The notes under the pieces: model-generated
Databases searched by the model: none
Seen by the model: only the letters and a program-made list of their open reading frames with translations
What the model was told of the DNA's origin: nothing
From: Planctomycetaceae bacterium UBA4732
Lineage (GTDB): Bacteria; Planctomycetota; Planctomycetia; Gemmatales; Gemmataceae
Assembly: GCA_002404095.1 (NCBI GenBank)
Contig: DHJA01000195.1
Span: forward strand, 1-7,481
Length of the DNA: 7,481 bases
Direction: 5' to 3'
Part shown: piece by piece, positions 6,347-7,481 of the stretch
Numbering within the stretch: the stretch's first letter is position 1
Layout: every line of letters begins with the position of its first letter
Program-made: the position numbers and the translations under genes

Positions 6347-7159
6347 ATGGCCGAAATCTCGCTCGATAATCCGTACTTCAAAGAGCTTGCCGACGAGCAT
6401 CGAACATGGCTGGCTTCCTTCGATGCTCGCCATCGTGATGATTGGGAGCGGCTGCTTAATGGAAATGTCGAGGCTGCATGTTGCGAGGTGGCTGTGCGGC
6501 GACTATTGGAGTCGTTCGGCGTTGCGGTCGAACCCAATGAGCAATTGAGGGCAGATGGGGGTGGGCCTGACTTTCGGTGTGAAAGGAATGGGACGCACTT
6601 CTACACGGAAGTTACCTGCGTTCTTTGTGCCACGGCGACTTCAAGAACTGGAATCTCCGAGGAACCAAGCGGCTTCGCTCCATTCGCCCCCTTCGGCATG
6701 ACCGAGGCCATCTTTAGCGAGTGTGTTGGCAAGGCAAAGCAATGTCGGGACATGGACGCCCCCACGATTGTTGCTGTGGGAACATTTCACAGCTTCGCTG
6801 CGATGACTTGCTTCAAAAAAGTGATCGTGTCGTCCGTGCTAACTGGCAAGACGCAAATGGCCTGGAACATCGACATCAGCACCGGACAGCAAGCTGGAGA
6901 GACGTATCAACTCACCGAACTAAAGAAGGCAGCGTTCCTGAAACCGGACCCGCAGCAAGAAGTCGGTTTTGCACGAAGTTCGATTTCTGGCCTGCTGCTA
7001 TGTGGTCTTGGAGTCTCACGATGCTTGGGCGTACTACATCCGAACCCGGCCCGATCCTTCGATCCGACCATTCTGCAAAGTGTTGAGTTCGGTCGAGTGG
7101 AGTTAGACCGTGCCTCACGGCAGTTACAAGTCAGATGGCCGAATGGTGGTGACGAATGA
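6347..7159 (+). CDS. PD-(D/E)XK nuclease-like protein inside the BREX operon
   Basis: A complete 270-residue protein between pglX and pglZ. The ATG at 6347 follows GAGGAG at a good distance and lies three bases after the pglX stop. Its own stop overlaps the pglZ start as ATGA. The N-terminal half shows a PD-(D/E)XK-like core: helix VEAACCEVAVRRLLESFGV (41-59), P74-D75-F76, then strand FYTEVTCV with E88. The usual lysine is a threonine (E-V-T, T90), and K129/K131 in the later helix GKAKQC may replace it. The second half (about 138-265) has alternating strands and helices and no motif I know. It probably binds or cuts DNA as an accessory defence effector, but a nuclease-dead fold is possible. 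Base composition is less GC-rich than pglX or pglZ, suggesting it was inserted as a cassette. Confidence 0.8.
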   Translation: MAEISLDNPYFKELADEHRTWLASFDARHRDDWERLLNGNVEAACCEVAVRRLLESFGVAVEPNEQLRADGGGPDFRCERNGTHFYTEVTCVLCATATSRTGISEEPSGFAPFAPFGMTEAIFSECVGKAKQCRDMDAPTIVAVGTFHSFAAMTCFKKVIVSSVLTGKTQMAWNIDISTGQQAGETYQLTELKKAAFLKPDPQQEVGFARSSISGLLLCGLGVSRCLGVLHPNPARSFDPTILQSVEFGRVELDRASRQLQVRWPNGGDE

Positions 7160-7476
7160 GCGACCTCAACCAGATTCACACGGCGCTGGAACGCCTCTTC
7201 AACGAGGAAGGGCAGCGTATCGTCTTTTGGAATGATCCCGACCGGGAGTTCCAGAATACGCTGCCGTTTATCATGCTCGATGGCGTGACCACGCTGCGGC
7301 TCGATGAGGTCGGGGCGCTCGAAGCCAAAATCCGCCTGGAGCGGGACGACCCCAATGGCAAGTTCCTCTTGTACGCCCCGACCGAAGAACCCGACTACGA
7401 AGACGACTGGCTGCTCGACATCCGGCTCTACAGCCGCAGCTTCCGGGCGGACAAGAGAGAAAAGGGGACAGCGTAG
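7156..7476 (+). pseudogene. pglZ: N-terminal part of PglZ (BREX alkaline-phosphatase-superfamily protein), broken off
   Basis: PglZ is a core BREX protein of about 800-900 residues with an alkaline phosphatase-like domain. Its N-terminus is recognisable here: HTALERLFNEEGQRIVFWNDPDREFQ (from residue 8), LPFIMLDGVTTLRLDEVGALEAKI (36-59), KFLLYAPTEEP (69-79) and WLLDIRLYSRSFRAD (85-99). In relatives this last segment continues as an AD-(R/K) helix; here it turns after K100 into REKGTA and a stop at 7474-7476. The break coincides with AAAAGGGGACAG, which looks like an insertion element end. The start overlaps the preceding stop by 4 bases, so translation is coupled. The phosphatase metal-binding residues lie in the missing part. 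The rest of pglZ may continue beyond the window on the far side of the insertion. Confidence 0.82.
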
Positions 7477-7481
7477 ATTTT
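7460..7481 (+). mobile_element. Possible end of an insertion element interrupting pglZ
   Basis: AAAAGGGGACAG starts at 7460 and is followed by a T-rich stretch to the window edge. From general familiarity, AAAAGGGGACAG-like termini often flank genes for REP-associated (IS200-like) tyrosine transposases in GC-rich environmental bacteria. PglZ similarity stops within a few codons of this point. The transposase itself would lie outside the window, so the call rests on the terminus alone. Confidence 0.35.

Overview
The window is GC-rich bacterial DNA with at least two histories. The left part is ordinary accessory metabolism plus a toxin-antitoxin pair. The right part is the wreck of a phage-defence operon of the BREX (Pgl) type. 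No gene fixes the taxon. The combination of a single-subunit quinol nitric oxide reductase, a TIGR02574-type antitoxin with a ParE-like toxin, and BREX fits Planctomycetota or a similar high-GC environmental phylum, but that is only a guess.

Layout. 85-2993 (minus strand): a two-gene unit encoding a complete quinol-dependent NO reductase, then a small membrane protein carrying a four-cysteine ribbon that looks like the one in IS1182-type transposases. 3275-3801 (plus strand): an antitoxin and toxin gene overlapping by 4 bases. 3802-4664: about 860 bases with no credible gene, but with notable structure: an 8-bp hairpin, a 64-nt tRNA-like cloverleaf with a perfect T-arm, and three 21-bp-spaced direct repeats whose last copy runs into a 25-bp palindrome. 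4665-5668: two unrecognised genes, visibly less GC-rich than the flanks. 5674-5842: an inverted repeat, then a 94-nt segment that can fold into a four-way junction. 5861-7481: remains of a BREX operon in the order pglX (last ~160 codons only), a complete gene for a PD-(D/E)XK-like protein, and pglZ (first ~100 codons only).

How it works together. NO reductase would detoxify or respire NO at the membrane with electrons from quinol, and its small partner is probably co-expressed. The toxin-antitoxin pair is self-contained. The BREX part as seen cannot be a working BREX system: the PglX methyltransferase domain is missing and pglZ runs into a stop beside what looks like the end of an insertion element. 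The best candidate for something undescribed is the intact, lower-GC PD-(D/E)XK-like gene sitting inside the operon and translationally coupled to pglZ, followed by the structured DNA at the pglX break and the tRNA-like element. All identifications come from reading motifs; no search or folding program was run.
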